Source of the DNA: Enterobacter cloacae subsp. cloacae ATCC 13047
Lineage (GTDB): Bacteria > Pseudomonadota > Gammaproteobacteria > Enterobacterales > Enterobacteriaceae
Assembly: GCF_000025565.1 (NCBI RefSeq)
Contig: NC_014121.1
Location: forward strand, 4,116,216 to 4,180,215
Length of the DNA: 64,000 bases
Direction of reading: 5' to 3'
Part shown: positions 1-11,013 of the stretch, piece by piece
How positions within the stretch are numbered: position 1 is the stretch's first letter
Layout of the letters: the number at the start of each line of letters is the position of its first letter
Notes under the pieces: model-generated
What the model saw: only the letters and a program-made list of their open reading frames with translations
Databases searched by the model: none
What the model was told of the DNA's origin: nothing
Position numbers and translations under genes: made by a program

Positions 1-359
1 TTGAGCGCGTCGGGCTGCCTGCGGTGCGCATTCCGCTCAACGAGCGGGAGCGTATTCAGGTAGACGCCCCTTACATTCTGGTGGTTCCCAGCTATGGCGG
101 CGGCGGTACGGCAGGTGCGGTACCGCGTCAGGTGATCCGCTTTCTCAACGATCCCCATAACCGCGCGCTTATTCGCGGCGTGATTGCGGCGGGCAATCGT
201 AATTTCGGCGACGCCTTTGGTCGCGCCGGGGATGTCATCTCTCAAAAATGCGGCGTGCCGTATCTCTATCGCTTTGAACTGATGGGGACACAGCAGGACG
301 TAGAGAACGTGCGTAAAGGAGTGAACGAATTTTGGCAACGACAACCGCAGAACGCGTAA
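1..359 (+). CDS. nrdI: Ribonucleotide reductase stimulatory flavodoxin NrdI (5' truncated by window)
   Basis: NrdI is a small FMN flavodoxin that helps assemble the manganese-tyrosyl radical cofactor of NrdF. Reading starts in frame at position 3, giving 118 residues ([20 protein letters not shown] and onward) that match E. coli NrdI (136 aa) to the end, ...[10 protein letters not shown]. About 18 N-terminal residues, including the first FMN-phosphate loop, lie before the window. The glycine-rich stretch [13 protein letters not shown] and the [10 protein letters not shown] motif are typical of the family. The GTG at 24 is an internal valine and not a start. The 3' end overlaps nrdE by 28 bases, so the two are translationally coupled; nrdH is expected just upstream, outside the window. 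Confidence 0.96.
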   Translation, partial: ERVGLPAVRIPLNERERIQVDAPYILVVPSYGGGGTAGAVPRQVIRFLNDPHNRALIRGVIAAGNRNFGDAFGRAGDVISQKCGVPYLYRFELMGTQQDVENVRKGVNEFWQRQPQNA

Positions 360-2476
360 TGCAGGCGACACCGGACTACCACGCCTTAAACGCGATGCTT
401 AACCTCTACGATCGCGAGGGGCGCATCCAGTTTGGTAAAGATCATGACGCCGTGGACGCCTTTTTTGCCGCCCACGTCCGTCCAAACAGCGTGACGTTCG
501 CCAGCCAGGATGAGCGTCTCGACTACCTGGTCAACGAAGGGTATTACGAAGAACGCGTGCTCTCCCGTTACGACCGCGCCTTTGTGGTCAGGTTATTTGA
601 GCGGGCCCACGCCAGCGGTTTTCGGTTCCAGACGTTTCTGGGCGCCTGGAAGTATTACACCAGCTACACCCTGAAAACCTTTGACGGCAAACGCTACCTT
701 GAAAGCTTTGAGGATCGCGTAGTGATGGTGGCGCTGACCCTGGCCCAGGGCGATGAAGCCCTGGCTGAACAGCTGATGGAAGAGATCCTCTCCGGACGCT
801 TCCAGCCGGCCACTCCGACCTTCCTTAACTGCGGCAAGGCCCAGCGCGGCGAGCTGGTCTCCTGTTTCCTGCTGCGTATAGAAGACAATATGGAGTCGAT
901 TGGCCGCGCGGTAAATTCGGCGCTGCAGCTGTCCAAACGCGGCGGCGGCGTGGCGTTTTTACTGTCTAACCTGCGTGAAGCGGGTGCGCCAATTAAGCGC
1001 ATTGAGAACCAGTCATCCGGCGTGATCCCGGTGATGAAGATGCTGGAAGATGCCTTCTCCTACGCCAACCAGCTTGGCGCGCGTCAGGGGGCCGGGGCGG
1101 TCTACCTGCACGCCCACCACCCGGACATTCTGCGTTTTCTGGATACCAAACGCGAAAACGCCGACGAAAAAATCCGTATCAAAACCCTGTCGCTCGGGGT
1201 GGTGATCCCGGATATCACCTTTAAGCTCGCCAAAGAGAATGCCGACATGGCGCTGTTCTCGCCGTATGACATCGAGCGAATTTATGGCAAAGCGTTTGGC
1301 GACGTGGCGATAAGCGAGCTTTACGACGAGCTGGTTGCCGACGATCGCATTCGCAAAAAATACATCAACGCCCGCGATTTCTTCCAGCGGCTTGCCGAAA
1401 TTCAGTTTGAGTCCGGCTACCCGTATATCATGTATGAAGACACGGTAAACCGTGCGAACCCGATTGCCGGGCGCATCAACATGAGCAACCTCTGTTCGGA
1501 GATTTTGCAGGTCAACAGCGCGTCCACTTATGACGAGAATCTGGACTACGCCGACATCGGCAAAGATATCTCCTGCAACCTCGGGTCGCTGAATATCGCC
1601 CACACCATGGATTCCCCCGATTTTGGCCGTACGGTCGACACGGCAGTTCGCGGCCTGACGGCTGTATCAGACATGAGTCATATCCGCAGCGTGCCGTCCA
1701 TTGAGGCAGGCAACGCCGCGTCGCACGCCATCGGCCTGGGCCAGATGAACCTGCACGGCTATCTGGCGCGGGAAGGCATCGCCTACGGCAGCCCGGAAGG
1801 GCTGGATTTCACCAACCTCTATTTTTACACCATCACCTGGCATGCGCTGCACACCTCAATGATGCTGGCGCGCGAGCGCAACCAGCGCTTCGCGGGCTTT
1901 GAGCAGTCGCGCTATGCCAGCGGGGAATATTTCAGTCAGTACCTGGAGAGCGACTGGCAGCCGAAAACGGAGAAAGTGCGCGCGTTGTTTGCCCGCGCCG
2001 GGATCGTTCTGCCCACGCGCGAAATGTGGCAGCAGCTGCGTGACGATGTGATGCGCCACGGCATCTATAACCAGAACCTGCAGGCGGTGCCGCCCACCGG
2101 CTCTATCTCCTATATCAATCACGCCACGTCGAGCATTCACCCGATTGTGTCGAAAATTGAGATCCGCAAGGAGGGCAAAACCGGGCGCGTCTACTACCCC
2201 GCCCCGTTTATGACCAATGAAAACCTGGCGCTGTATCAGGACGCGTATGAAATTGGCCCGGAAAAAATCATCGATACCTACGCCGAAGCAACCCGACACG
2301 TGGATCAGGGCCTGTCGCTGACGCTCTTCTTCCCGGACACGGCCACCACGCGGGATATCAACAAAGCACAGATTTATGCCTGGAAGAAAGGCATTAAAAC
2401 GCTCTATTACATTCGCCTGCGCCAGCTTGCGCTGGAAGGCACCGAAATCGAAGGCTGCGTGTCCTGCGCGCTGTAA
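332..2476 (+). CDS. nrdE: Class Ib ribonucleoside-diphosphate reductase alpha subunit NrdE
   Basis: Catalytic large subunit that reduces ribonucleoside diphosphates to deoxy forms in the cytoplasm, working with NrdF and receiving electrons from NrdH. It has 714 residues, the same length as E. coli NrdE, and is nearly collinear with it. Visible motifs are the first redox cysteine in FLNCGK, the radical-site cysteine in SNLCSE, the allosteric and substrate region [13 protein letters not shown], and the C-terminal swinging pair C709-V-S-C712. The start is TTG inside the nrdI 3' end, as in E. coli; the internal sequence MATTTAE and the family length support it. It is followed after 9 bases by nrdF, with AAGGAGAAAGG as ribosome-binding site. 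The operon typically responds to iron or manganese limitation and oxidative stress. Confidence 0.97.
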   Translation: MATTTAERVMQATPDYHALNAMLNLYDREGRIQFGKDHDAVDAFFAAHVRPNSVTFASQDERLDYLVNEGYYEERVLSRYDRAFVVRLFERAHASGFRFQTFLGAWKYYTSYTLKTFDGKRYLESFEDRVVMVALTLAQGDEALAEQLMEEILSGRFQPATPTFLNCGKAQRGELVSCFLLRIEDNMESIGRAVNSALQLSKRGGGVAFLLSNLREAGAPIKRIENQSSGVIPVMKMLEDAFSYANQLGARQGAGAVYLHAHHPDILRFLDTKRENADEKIRIKTLSLGVVIPDITFKLAKENADMALFSPYDIERIYGKAFGDVAISELYDELVADDRIRKKYINARDFFQRLAEIQFESGYPYIMYEDTVNRANPIAGRINMSNLCSEILQVNSASTYDENLDYADIGKDISCNLGSLNIAHTMDSPDFGRTVDTAVRGLTAVSDMSHIRSVPSIEAGNAASHAIGLGQMNLHGYLAREGIAYGSPEGLDFTNLYFYTITWHALHTSMMLARERNQRFAGFEQSRYASGEYFSQYLESDWQPKTEKVRALFARAGIVLPTREMWQQLRDDVMRHGIYNQNLQAVPPTGSISYINHATSSIHPIVSKIEIRKEGKTGRVYYPAPFMTNENLALYQDAYEIGPEKIIDTYAEATRHVDQGLSLTLFFPDTATTRDINKAQIYAWKKGIKTLYYIRLRQLALEGTEIEGCVSCAL

Positions 2477-3445
<969 letters not shown>

Positions 3446-3778
3446 TGATCGCCTTAACGTTCATTAATTAAATATAAATATTCCAATTTCCTTCCGGATA
3501 TTTCTCCTTCAGCTACACTGTCATCTCCACGACATATTCGCCTGAATCACTCCGATCCAGGCGAATTCTCCCGATGGCGCAGCAAAAAATTCACAAAAAT
3601 TCAGATCGCGCTCAGCCCTTTACTCATGGGAAATTCAGCCGTTTCGCTTACTGCAAAATTCAACCCATAAGCAAACCCAGGGTTGCCTCAGAATCTGAGT
3701 ATGTTAGGGTTATGCCCGTTAACAATTTACCATGGTAATCATATCGACATAAACAAATAACAGGACACTCTCTATTGC
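3446..3778. other. nrdF-proV intergenic region (333 bp)
   Basis: No gene seen. It holds a 9-bp inverted repeat, ATTCGCCTG (3536-3544) with CAGGCGAAT (3558-3566), that could be the nrd operon terminator although no T-run follows, and then an AT-rich segment leading into the proU promoter. The AT-rich character is in keeping with H-NS silencing known for proU. Confidence 0.6.
3683..3710 (+). promoter_or_regulatory. proU sigma-70 promoter (P2-like)
   Basis: TTGCCT at 3683-3688 and TAGGGT at 3705-3710 are spaced by 16 bases, 69 bases before the proV start. The sequence resembles the osmoregulated proU P2 promoter of E. coli, where the poor spacing and H-NS binding keep expression low until osmolarity rises. 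Osmotic control here is inferred from that likeness. Confidence 0.7.
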
Positions 3779-4981
3779 ATGGCAATTAAATTAGAAGTGA
3801 AGAATCTTTATAAAATATTTGGCGAGCATCCGCAGCGCGCATTCAAATATATTGAAAAAGGCCTTTCGAAAGAGCAAATTCTGGAAAAAACCGGGCTATC
3901 GCTTGGCGTTAAAGACGCCAGTCTGGCCATTGAAGAAGGCGAGATTTTTGTCATCATGGGGTTATCCGGTTCGGGTAAATCCACTATGGTTCGCCTTCTC
4001 AATCGCCTGATTGAACCCACCCGTGGGCAGGTCCTGATTGATGGTGTAGACATTGCCCAAATATCAGATGCCGAACTCCGCGAGGTGCGCAGAAAAAAGA
4101 TTGCGATGGTCTTCCAGTCGTTCGCCCTGATGCCGCATATGACGGTACTGGATAATACCGCCTTTGGTATGGAATTAGCGGGCGTTGCCGCCAGCGAACG
4201 TCAGGAAAAAGCGCTTGATGCATTGCGCCAGGTGGGGCTGGAAAATTATGCCCATGCGTATCCGGATGAGCTTTCCGGCGGCATGCGTCAGCGTGTAGGT
4301 TTAGCCCGCGCATTAGCCATCAATCCCGATATTTTATTAATGGATGAAGCCTTCTCGGCGCTTGATCCCTTAATTCGCACCGAGATGCAGGATGAGCTGG
4401 TAAAATTACAGGCGAGACACCAGCGCACCATTGTCTTTATTTCTCACGATCTCGATGAAGCCATGCGTATTGGCGACCGCATTGCCATTATGCAAAATGG
4501 CGAAGTGGTGCAGGTCGGTACACCGGATGAAATTCTGAATAATCCGGCAAATGATTATGTGCGGACCTTCTTCCGCGGCGTGGATATTAGCCAGGTGTTT
4601 AGCGCCAAAGATATTGCCCGTCGTACCCCGAACGGCATTATTCGTAAAACACCGGGTTTCGGTCCGCGCTCTGCCCTTAAGCTTCTGCAGGACGAAGACC
4701 GTGAATACGGTTATCTGGTTGAACGCGGCAATAAATTTGTCGGCGTTGTCTCCATCGATTCTCTCAAAACCGCGCTCAGCGAAAACCAGGGAATTGATGC
4801 GGCGTTAATTGACGCTCCGCTTGCCGTGGATGCCGAAACGCCGCTCAGCGAGTTGCTCTCTCACGTCGGCCAGGCACCCTGTGCCGTGCCGGTTATTGGT
4901 GAAGAACAACAGTACGTCGGCATCATCTCAAAACGGATGTTGCTGCAGGCTTTAGATCGCGAGGGGGCAAACCATGGCTGA
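3779..4981 (+). CDS. proV: Glycine betaine/proline ABC transporter ATPase ProV
   Basis: Cytoplasmic ATPase of the ProU osmoprotectant importer, which takes up glycine betaine and proline betaine under high osmolarity. It has 400 residues as in E. coli. The Walker A motif GLSGSGKS is at residues 61-68, the signature ELSGGMRQR and Walker [13 protein letters not shown] follow, and two CBS domains occupy roughly residues 280-395; in this family they sense ionic strength. The start ATG follows a CAGGACAC ribosome-binding site. The gene overlaps proW by 8 bases, and the 5' part of proV in E. coli carries the downstream H-NS silencing element. Confidence 0.97.
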   Translation: MAIKLEVKNLYKIFGEHPQRAFKYIEKGLSKEQILEKTGLSLGVKDASLAIEEGEIFVIMGLSGSGKSTMVRLLNRLIEPTRGQVLIDGVDIAQISDAELREVRRKKIAMVFQSFALMPHMTVLDNTAFGMELAGVAASERQEKALDALRQVGLENYAHAYPDELSGGMRQRVGLARALAINPDILLMDEAFSALDPLIRTEMQDELVKLQARHQRTIVFISHDLDEAMRIGDRIAIMQNGEVVQVGTPDEILNNPANDYVRTFFRGVDISQVFSAKDIARRTPNGIIRKTPGFGPRSALKLLQDEDREYGYLVERGNKFVGVVSIDSLKTALSENQGIDAALIDAPLAVDAETPLSELLSHVGQAPCAVPVIGEEQQYVGIISKRMLLQALDREGANHG

Positions 4982-6038
4982 TCAATCTAACCCGTGGGGC
5001 ACCACAGAGGCAGCAGACAGCGCTGCGCAATCTGCCGATGCGTGGGGTTCCACGCCAGCACCTGCCGATGGCGGTGGCGCGGCAGACTGGCTCAATAATG
5101 CGCCAGCACCGGCACCAGAACATTTCAATATTATGGATCCGTTCCACAAAACGCTGATCCCCCTGGACAGCTGGGTAACGGAGGGGATCGACTGGGTGGT
5201 TACCCATTTCCGTCCCGTCTTCCAGGGGATCCGCGTTCCGGTGGATTACATCCTCAACGGCTTCCAGCAGCTGATGCTGGGCATGCCCGCGCCGGTGGCG
5301 ATTGTGCTGTTCTCGCTGATCGCCTGGCAGTTTGGTAGTGCAGGTATGGGGATCGCCACGCTGATCTCGTTGATTGCGATTGGTGCCATTGGCGCGTGGT
5401 CGCAGGCGATGATCACCCTGGCGCTGGTGCTGACCGCCCTGCTCTTCTGCATTGTCATTGGATTGCCTACGGGGATCTGGCTGGCGCGCAGTCCACGGGC
5501 GGCGAAGATCGTTCGTCCGCTGCTGGATGCGATGCAAACCACGCCAGCGTTCGTTTATCTGGTGCCCATCGTGATGCTGTTCGGTATCGGCAACGTGCCG
5601 GGCGTGGTGGTGACCATTATCTTCGCCCTGCCGCCGATTATTCGTCTGACAATACTCGGGATTAACCAGGTGCCTGCGGATCTGATTGAGGCCTCCCGTT
5701 CGTTCGGTGCCAGCCCGCGGCAGATGCTGTTTAAAGTTCAGCTCCCGCTGGCAATGCCTACCATCATGGCGGGGGTTAACCAGACGCTGATGCTGGCGCT
5801 CTCGATGGTGGTGATCGCCTCGATGATTGCCGTTGGCGGGCTGGGTCAAATGGTATTGCGCGGTATTGGCCGCCTCGATATGGGGCTGGCGACCGTCGGC
5901 GGCGTGGGCATTGTGATCCTCGCCATTATCCTTGACCGCCTGACCCAGGCTGTCGGTCGTGATTCACGCAGTCGCGGCAACCGTCGCTGGTATACCACCG
6001 GCCCTGTCGGGTTACTCACCCGCCCATTCAGAAAATAA
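4974..6038 (+). CDS. proW: Glycine betaine/proline ABC transporter permease ProW
   Basis: Inner-membrane permease of ProU, 354 residues. A long N-terminal tail of about 95 residues, rich in alanine and proline, precedes the membrane segments, which is characteristic of enteric ProW. The EAA loop that docks on ProV reads [20 protein letters not shown]. The gene starts inside the end of proV and is followed by proX after 9 bases with AAGGAACAACG as ribosome-binding site. Length and sequence match E. coli ProW throughout. Confidence 0.97.
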   Translation: MADQSNPWGTTEAADSAAQSADAWGSTPAPADGGGAADWLNNAPAPAPEHFNIMDPFHKTLIPLDSWVTEGIDWVVTHFRPVFQGIRVPVDYILNGFQQLMLGMPAPVAIVLFSLIAWQFGSAGMGIATLISLIAIGAIGAWSQAMITLALVLTALLFCIVIGLPTGIWLARSPRAAKIVRPLLDAMQTTPAFVYLVPIVMLFGIGNVPGVVVTIIFALPPIIRLTILGINQVPADLIEASRSFGASPRQMLFKVQLPLAMPTIMAGVNQTLMLALSMVVIASMIAVGGLGQMVLRGIGRLDMGLATVGGVGIVILAIILDRLTQAVGRDSRSRGNRRWYTTGPVGLLTRPFRK

Positions 6039-6047
6039 GGAACAACG

Positions 6048-7043
6048 ATGCGACATAAGGTACTTTTTGCCACAGCGTTTGCCACCCTTGTCTCCACCAG
6101 CGCATTCGCCGCGGACCTGCCGGGTAAAGGCATTACCGTGCAGCCGGTGCAGAGCACCATTTCGGAAGAGAGCTTCCAGACGCTTATCGTCAGCCGCGCG
6201 CTGGAGAAGCTGGGTTATACGGTCAATACGCCGAGCGAAGTGGATTACAACGTCGGCTACACCTCGATTGCCTCCGGTGATGCGACCTTCACTGCCGTCA
6301 ACTGGCAGCCGCTGCACGACGATATGTACGCCGCGGCTGGCGGTGATAAGAAGTTCTACCGTGAAGGCACCTTCGTGACCGGTGCGGCGCAGGGTTATCT
6401 GATCGACAAGAAAACCGCCGACCAGTACCACATCACCAATATTGAGCAGCTGAAAGATCCGAAGATCGCCAAACTGTTCGACACTAACGGCGACGGCAAA
6501 GCCGATATGATGGGCTGCTCGCCGGGCTGGGGTTGTGAAGCGGTGATTAACCACCAGAACAAAGCGTACGGTCTGGCGAAAACCGTCGACGTGAGCCACG
6601 GCAACTACTCAGCGATGATGGCCGACACCATCGCCCGCTTTAAAGAGGGTAAACCGGTGATTTATTACACCTGGACCCCGTACTGGGTGAGCGACGTGCT
6701 GAAGCCGGGTAAAGATGTGGTGTGGCTGCAGGTACCGTTCTCCTCCCTGCCGGGCGAGCAGAAAGATATCGACACCAAACTGCCGAACGGCATGAACTAT
6801 GGCTTCCCGGTGAATACGATGCATATCGTCGCCAACAAAGCCTGGGCGGAGAAAAACCCGGCCGCCGCCAAACTGTTCTCGGTAATGAAGCTGCCGCTGG
6901 CGGACATCAACGCCCAGAATGCGATGATGCACGCGGGCAAATCGTCTGAGGCGGATGTGAAGGGCCACGTTGACGGCTGGATTAAAGCCCACCAGCAGCA
7001 GTTTGATGGCTGGGTGAAGGAAGCGCTTGAGGCGCAGAAGTAA
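6048..7043 (+). CDS. proX: Glycine betaine/proline periplasmic binding protein ProX
   Basis: Periplasmic binding protein delivering betaines to ProVW; 331 residues. The signal peptide runs [21 protein letters not shown] and is cleaved before ADLPGKG. Tryptophans that form the aromatic cage for the quaternary ammonium group in the family are present (NWQPLH, PGWGC, TWTPYW). Last gene of the operon; a palindromic repeat begins a few bases after the stop and may cap the transcript. Confidence 0.97.
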   Translation: MRHKVLFATAFATLVSTSAFAADLPGKGITVQPVQSTISEESFQTLIVSRALEKLGYTVNTPSEVDYNVGYTSIASGDATFTAVNWQPLHDDMYAAAGGDKKFYREGTFVTGAAQGYLIDKKTADQYHITNIEQLKDPKIAKLFDTNGDGKADMMGCSPGWGCEAVINHQNKAYGLAKTVDVSHGNYSAMMADTIARFKEGKPVIYYTWTPYWVSDVLKPGKDVVWLQVPFSSLPGEQKDIDTKLPNGMNYGFPVNTMHIVANKAWAEKNPAAAKLFSVMKLPLADINAQNAMMHAGKSSEADVKGHVDGWIKAHQQQFDGWVKEALEAQK

Positions 7044-7046
7044 GTT

Positions 7047-7168
7047 TTTCCCCTCACCCCGGCTCTCTTAATCATTCCCTCTCCCTGTGGGCTGAGGGTT
7101 CCCCACAAAATAATGCCTGCACGGAGGACCCCCTCTCCCTTGAGGGAGAGGGTTGGGGTGAGGGGGAA
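7047..7168. repeat. Composite palindromic repeat after proX
   Basis: Outer arms TTCCCCTCACCCC (7048-7060 region) and GGGGTGAGGGGGAA (7155-7168) face each other, and a perfect inner hairpin CCCTCTCCCTTGAGGGAGAGGG lies near 7131-7152. This is the first of six related copies in the window, all built on CCCTCTCCC and GGGAGAGGG. Such elements in enterobacteria behave like REP/BIME sequences at the 3' ends of transcripts. Confidence 0.75.
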
Positions 7169-7235
7169 CATATGGCTGTAGAAGTCATTCCGTTCACTTT
7201 ATGTTCCTTGCTACTCTGTAACGACATAGCCCGTG

Positions 7236-7460
7236 AACGTGCCAGGGTGGCTCAGTCGCCACCACCCTGGCGACCCGGGCTCCCGGCGGTAAATCGCCGC
7301 TTCGCGGTGCCCTCGGCTTATTCCTTCCGGCTTATCGGGGACGGGCGGATGTAACGTCCCTGTAAAGCCGCCCTCTCGGCGCATCCATGCGCCTCGCCCC
7401 GGCCTGCAGGAAACGCCTCAGCGATTTACAGCCGGACCAGAGCGTCGCTGTAAGTCATTA
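7236..7460. other. GC-rich structured non-coding block
   Basis: This stretch has no credible coding frame but several strong inverted repeats: CCAGGGTGG with CCACCCTGG (7242-7270), GGGCGG with CCGCCC (7343-7373 region), GGCGCATCCATGCGCC (7379-7394), and a dyad based on AGCGATTTACAGC and GTCGCTGTAA (7420-7453 region). Its composition differs from the AT-richer flanks. It could be a dispersed repeat, a remnant of a mobile element or a structured RNA; nothing in the sequence decides which. Confidence 0.45.
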
Positions 7461-7508
7461 ATTTTACTGAAACAACTTTCGTCGCTTCCGGTAAAAAATT
7501 ACTGGGGA

Positions 7509-7543
7509 ACCCTCACCCCTGTGGGAGAGGGTTAAGGTGAGGA
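7509..7543. repeat. CCCTCACCC/GGGAGAGGG palindromic repeat
   Basis: Second copy of the repeat family, ACCCTCACCCCT followed by GTGGGAGAGGGTTAAGGTGAGG. The inner CCCTCTCCC arm is missing, so this looks like a degenerate or partly deleted unit. Confidence 0.6.
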
Positions 7544-7607
7544 CACCAGACCGCACCATCCCCTAAACCGCACAATCCATCACCCGACAATCCCCCATCC
7601 TTCACAA

Positions 7608-7653
7608 TCATTGGTTATTATTGTTTCCGGAAAAATAATCACTTAACTAATGA
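7608..7653. promoter_or_regulatory. Nested inverted repeats upstream of the ygaY-like gene
   Basis: A perfect palindrome TTTCCGGAAA (7624-7633) sits inside a longer dyad, TCATTGGTTA (7608-7617) facing TAACTAATGA (7644-7653, 9 of 10 pairs). It ends 12 bases before the transporter start codon. It may be an operator; no regulator can be named. Confidence 0.4.
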
Positions 7654-7665
7654 TTTCTGAAACCC

Positions 7666-8850
7666 ATGACAAAAACATCTCAGGGGCTTAGCCCCGCGCT
7701 TATTCTTTTAATGTCCGTGGCAACGGGTCTGGCGGTCGCCAGTAACTACTACGCTCAACCTCTGCTCGATACCATCGCCCGGGCGTTTAACCTTTCTGCC
7801 AGCTCGGCAGGCTTTATTGTCACCGCCGCCCAGCTCGGCTATGCCGCCGGGCTGCTGTTCCTGGTGCCGCTCGGCGATATGTTTGAGCGCCGGATGCTGA
7901 TTGTCTCCATGACCCTGCTGGCCGCAGGCGGCATGCTGATCACCGCCAGCAGCCACTCTTTAACAATGATGATTATCGGCACCGCGCTGACGGGTCTGTT
8001 CTCCGTGGTGGCGCAAATTCTGGTTCCACTGGCCGCCACCCTCGCCGCACCGGAAAAGCGCGGCAAAGTGGTGGGCACTATCATGAGCGGCCTGCTGCTG
8101 GGGATACTGCTGGCACGTACCGTAGCAGGTCTGCTGGCCAGCCTTGGCGGCTGGCGTACCGTCTACTGGGTGGCAAGCGTGCTGATGGTGGTGATGGCGC
8201 TCGCGCTCTGGCGCGGCTTGCCGAAGGTGAAGCAGGAAAATCACCTGAACTATCCTCAGCTTCTGGCCTCCGTGTTCAGCCTCTTTACCCGGGATAAACT
8301 CCTGCGCACCCGCGCGCTGCTGGGATGTTTCACCTTCGCCAACTTCAGCATCCTATGGACGTCGATGGCCTTTCTGCTGGCCGCACCGCCATTTAACTAT
8401 TCCGAAGGGGTGATTGGTCTGTTTGGTCTGGCCGGTGCGGCGGGGGCGCTCGGCGCGCGTCCGGCAGGCGGGCTGGCCGATAAGGGCAAATCTCACATGA
8501 CCACCAGCGCGGGACTGGTGCTGCTTCTGCTCTCCTGGGCGGCCATCTGGTACGGTCATACCTCCGTGCTGGCGCTGATCGTCGGCATTCTGGTGCTCGA
8601 CCTCACCGTACAGGGCGTGCATATCACTAACCAGACCGTGATTTACCGCGTGAAGCCAGACGCGCGAAACCGTCTTACTGCCGGGTACATGACCAGCTAC
8701 TTCATCGGCGGTGCTGCGGGCTCGTTAATTTCCGCCTCGGCGTGGCAGCATGGCGGGTGGACAGGCGTGTGCGCGACAGGAGCCGTTGTCGCCGCGCTAA
8801 ACCTGGTAGTATGGTGGCGCGGATACCATCGTCAGGAAGCCATTCACTAA
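7666..8850 (+). CDS. ygaY: MFS transporter, YgaY-like (DHA1 family)
   Basis: Inner-membrane major facilitator with about 12 membrane segments in 394 residues. The motif LGDMFERRMLIV after the second segment is the family's loop 2-3 signature (G-x-x-x-D-R-x-x-R type), and ARTVAGLLASLGGWRTVYWVAS resembles the drug-exporter motif C region. Its position before mprA-emrAB corresponds to E. coli ygaY, which is a broken gene in K-12; here the frame is intact. The ygaZH genes that separate ygaY and mprA in E. coli are absent. The substrate is unknown. No strong ribosome-binding site precedes the ATG; it was kept because the next in-frame ATG would delete the first membrane segment. Confidence 0.85.
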   Translation: MTKTSQGLSPALILLMSVATGLAVASNYYAQPLLDTIARAFNLSASSAGFIVTAAQLGYAAGLLFLVPLGDMFERRMLIVSMTLLAAGGMLITASSHSLTMMIIGTALTGLFSVVAQILVPLAATLAAPEKRGKVVGTIMSGLLLGILLARTVAGLLASLGGWRTVYWVASVLMVVMALALWRGLPKVKQENHLNYPQLLASVFSLFTRDKLLRTRALLGCFTFANFSILWTSMAFLLAAPPFNYSEGVIGLFGLAGAAGALGARPAGGLADKGKSHMTTSAGLVLLLLSWAAIWYGHTSVLALIVGILVLDLTVQGVHITNQTVIYRVKPDARNRLTAGYMTSYFIGGAAGSLISASAWQHGGWTGVCATGAVVAALNLVVWWRGYHRQEAIH

Positions 8851-9164
8851 GTTTTACATAGCTTTGGGCCTCTTAGGGTGTAAAGGGGCCCCTCACTCTG
8901 TTAATGTAAACGTAATCATTTATCCCAGAAATTTTAATGTGGGTGACATATTTTCAAACGGCATGAATAGTTCAGACCCCTGTCCTCACATCCTCTCTTC
9001 CGCGGGTTCATCCCTCTCTCTTTCTGTGCTCACCGGGTCACGGACTCACCCGGCGCTTTCTGATAGTGACATTAGTTTGGCGGATTTAACCGCACAAATA
9101 ATTCATTTACATTATTTGTCACTGTCGTTACTATATCGGCTGTAATTAATGAGGTTATGCCCAA
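8851..9164. other. ygaY-mprA intergenic region (314 bp)
   Basis: No gene is supported. A GGGCC...GGCCC dyad just after the ygaY stop (about 8866-8891) may be its terminator; the remaining sequence leads to the mprA promoter. The open frame at 8864-9145 has no family resemblance and no ribosome-binding site. Confidence 0.55.
9106..9134 (+). promoter_or_regulatory. mprA-emrAB promoter
   Basis: TTTACA (9106-9111) and TACTAT (9129-9134) are separated by 17 bases, 30 bases before the mprA start. In E. coli the MprA (EmrR) repressor binds an imperfect dyad over this promoter, so autoregulation is expected. Confidence 0.75.
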
Positions 9165-9695
9165 ATGGATAGTTCGTTTACGCCCATTGAACAAATGCTT
9201 AAATTCCGCGCCAGTCGTCATGAGGACTTTCCGTATCAGGAAATCCTGCTGACCCGCCTGTGCATGCACATGCAGGGGAAACTGCTGGATAATCGTAATA
9301 AGATGCTGAAAGCTCAGGGGATTAACGAGACGTTATTTATGGCGTTGATTACGCTGGAGTCTCAGGAAAACCACAGTATTCAGCCGTCTGAGCTGAGCTG
9401 CGCGCTGGGTTCGTCCCGTACGAACGCCACCCGTATCGCTGATGAGCTGGAAAAGCGCGGCTGGATTGAACGCCGTGAAAGCGATAACGACCGCCGTTGC
9501 CTGCATCTGCAACTGACCGACAAAGGTCACCAATTCCTGCGTGAGGTGCTGCCACCTCAGCACAACTGCCTGCACAAACTCTGGTCTGTCCTCAGCACAA
9601 GCGAGCGCGACCAGCTTGAGCACATCACTCGCAAGCTGCTCACCCGTCTGGATCAGATGGATGAAGATGGCGCCATCCTTGAGGCGCTGCGCTAA
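9165..9695 (+). CDS. mprA: MarR-family transcriptional repressor MprA (EmrR)
   Basis: Repressor of the emrAB efflux genes; it releases DNA on binding hydrophobic compounds such as uncouplers and salicylate in E. coli. It has 176 residues, exactly the E. coli length. The MarR winged helix covers roughly residues 55-145: recognition helix region [18 protein letters not shown], then the wing [14 protein letters not shown] with the D-x-R motif. It is followed by an intrinsic hairpin and then emrAB, the same order as in E. coli. Confidence 0.97.
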   Translation: MDSSFTPIEQMLKFRASRHEDFPYQEILLTRLCMHMQGKLLDNRNKMLKAQGINETLFMALITLESQENHSIQPSELSCALGSSRTNATRIADELEKRGWIERRESDNDRRCLHLQLTDKGHQFLREVLPPQHNCLHKLWSVLSTSERDQLEHITRKLLTRLDQMDEDGAILEALR

Positions 9696-9742
9696 CGCGA
9701 CGACACGCTCGAACATCCAGATTTAATAAAAGAAAACTGACA

Positions 9743-9770
9743 GGCCAGCACGTGACACTGCTGGCCTTTC
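9743..9770 (+). terminator. Hairpin between mprA and emrA
   Basis: GGCCAGCA (9743-9750) pairs perfectly with TGCTGGCC (9759-9766) around an 8-base loop and is followed by only TTTCTG. It could be a weak terminator or attenuator that lowers emrAB expression relative to mprA, or a processing and stability hairpin. Confidence 0.55.
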
Positions 9771-9824
9771 TGACAACAGGTCGGCTCAGCCGATGTGAAA
9801 ATAAGAAGATCGTGGAGAACAACA

Positions 9825-10997
9825 ATGAGCGCAAATGCGGAGAACACAACCCCGCAGCAACCGGCCAACAAGAAAGGCAAACGTAAGAGCGCCCTTCTTC
9901 TGTTGACCTTGCTCTTTATCATTATTGCCGTGGCATATGGGATCTATTGGTTTTTAGTATTGCGTCATGCAGAAGAGACAGACGACGCATACGTGGCAGG
10001 GAATCAGGTACAAATTATGGCGCAGGTGTCGGGCAGCGTGACGAAAGTCTGGGCTGACAATACCGACTTTGTGCAAAAAGGGGATGTGCTGGTCACGCTG
10101 GATCCGACCGACGCTCAACAGGCGTTTGAAAAAGCACAGACCGCGCTGGCCTCCAGCGTGCGTCAGACCCGTCAGCTGATGATCAACAGTAAGCAGCTGC
10201 AGGCCAACATCGACGTGCAGAAAACCGCACTCGCCCAGGCGCAGAGCGATTTGAACCGTCGCGTGCCGCTCGGCACCGCCAATCTGATTGGCCGTGAAGA
10301 GCTGCAGCACGCCCGCGATGCCGTTGCCAGCGCCCAGGCGCAGCTGGATGTGGCTATTCAGCAGTACAACGCTAACCAGGCGATGATTCTCGGTACCAGC
10401 CTTGAAAACCAGCCTGCGGTACAACAGGCGGCGACCGAAGTGCGTAACGCGTGGCTTGCCCTGCAGCGTACCAAAATCGTCAGCCCGATGACCGGCTACG
10501 TCTCCCGTCGTTCCGTACAGCCAGGCGCGCAGATCAGCCCAACCACGCCGCTGATGGCGGTCGTGCCGGCGGACAATCTGTGGGTTGATGCGAACTTCAA
10601 AGAGACGCAGCTTGCCCATATGCGTATCGGCCAGACCGCAACTGTTATCAGCGACATTTACGGCGACGACGTGAAGTACACCGGTAAAGTGGTGGGTCTG
10701 GATATGGGTACCGGCAGCGCCTTCTCGCTGCTGCCTGCGCAAAACGCCACCGGTAACTGGATCAAAGTGGTGCAGCGTCTGCCTGTGCGTATCGAGCTTG
10801 ATCCTAAACAGCTGGCAGACCATCCGCTGCGTATTGGCCTCTCCACGCTGGTGACGGTGGATACCGCTAACCGCGACGGCCAGATTCTGGCAAGCCAGGT
10901 ACGTAGCACCCCGGCTTATGAAAGTAACGCCCGTGAAATTAGCCTCGATCCGGTCAACAAGCTGATCGATGACATCGTGAAGGCAAACGCCGGTTAA
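9825..10997 (+). CDS. emrA: Multidrug efflux periplasmic adaptor EmrA
   Basis: Membrane-fusion protein that links EmrB to an outer-membrane channel (TolC in E. coli). It has 390 residues as in E. coli, starting MSANAENTTP; the longer open frame from the GTG at 9795 is rejected because the ATG at 9825 has a GGAGAA site and the family start. A single membrane anchor lies at residues 22-46, then a lipoyl/barrel domain (GSVTKVWADNTDFVQKGD) and a long alpha-helical hairpin of glutamine-rich coiled coil (residues about 90-200). It is 16 bases before emrB. Confidence 0.97.
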   Translation: MSANAENTTPQQPANKKGKRKSALLLLTLLFIIIAVAYGIYWFLVLRHAEETDDAYVAGNQVQIMAQVSGSVTKVWADNTDFVQKGDVLVTLDPTDAQQAFEKAQTALASSVRQTRQLMINSKQLQANIDVQKTALAQAQSDLNRRVPLGTANLIGREELQHARDAVASAQAQLDVAIQQYNANQAMILGTSLENQPAVQQAATEVRNAWLALQRTKIVSPMTGYVSRRSVQPGAQISPTTPLMAVVPADNLWVDANFKETQLAHMRIGQTATVISDIYGDDVKYTGKVVGLDMGTGSAFSLLPAQNATGNWIKVVQRLPVRIELDPKQLADHPLRIGLSTLVTVDTANRDGQILASQVRSTPAYESNAREISLDPVNKLIDDIVKANAG

Positions 10998-11013
10998 TCC
11001 GAAGGTGAGCGTT

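Noticed and set aside
7172..7354. 60-codon open frame in the proX-ygaY gap
   Set aside because: It crosses the hairpin-rich block, has no ribosome-binding site worth naming and no resemblance to a protein family.
8864..9145. 93-codon open frame upstream of mprA
   Set aside because: It begins at a dyad after ygaY, has low-complexity Ser/Leu content and runs over the mprA promoter.
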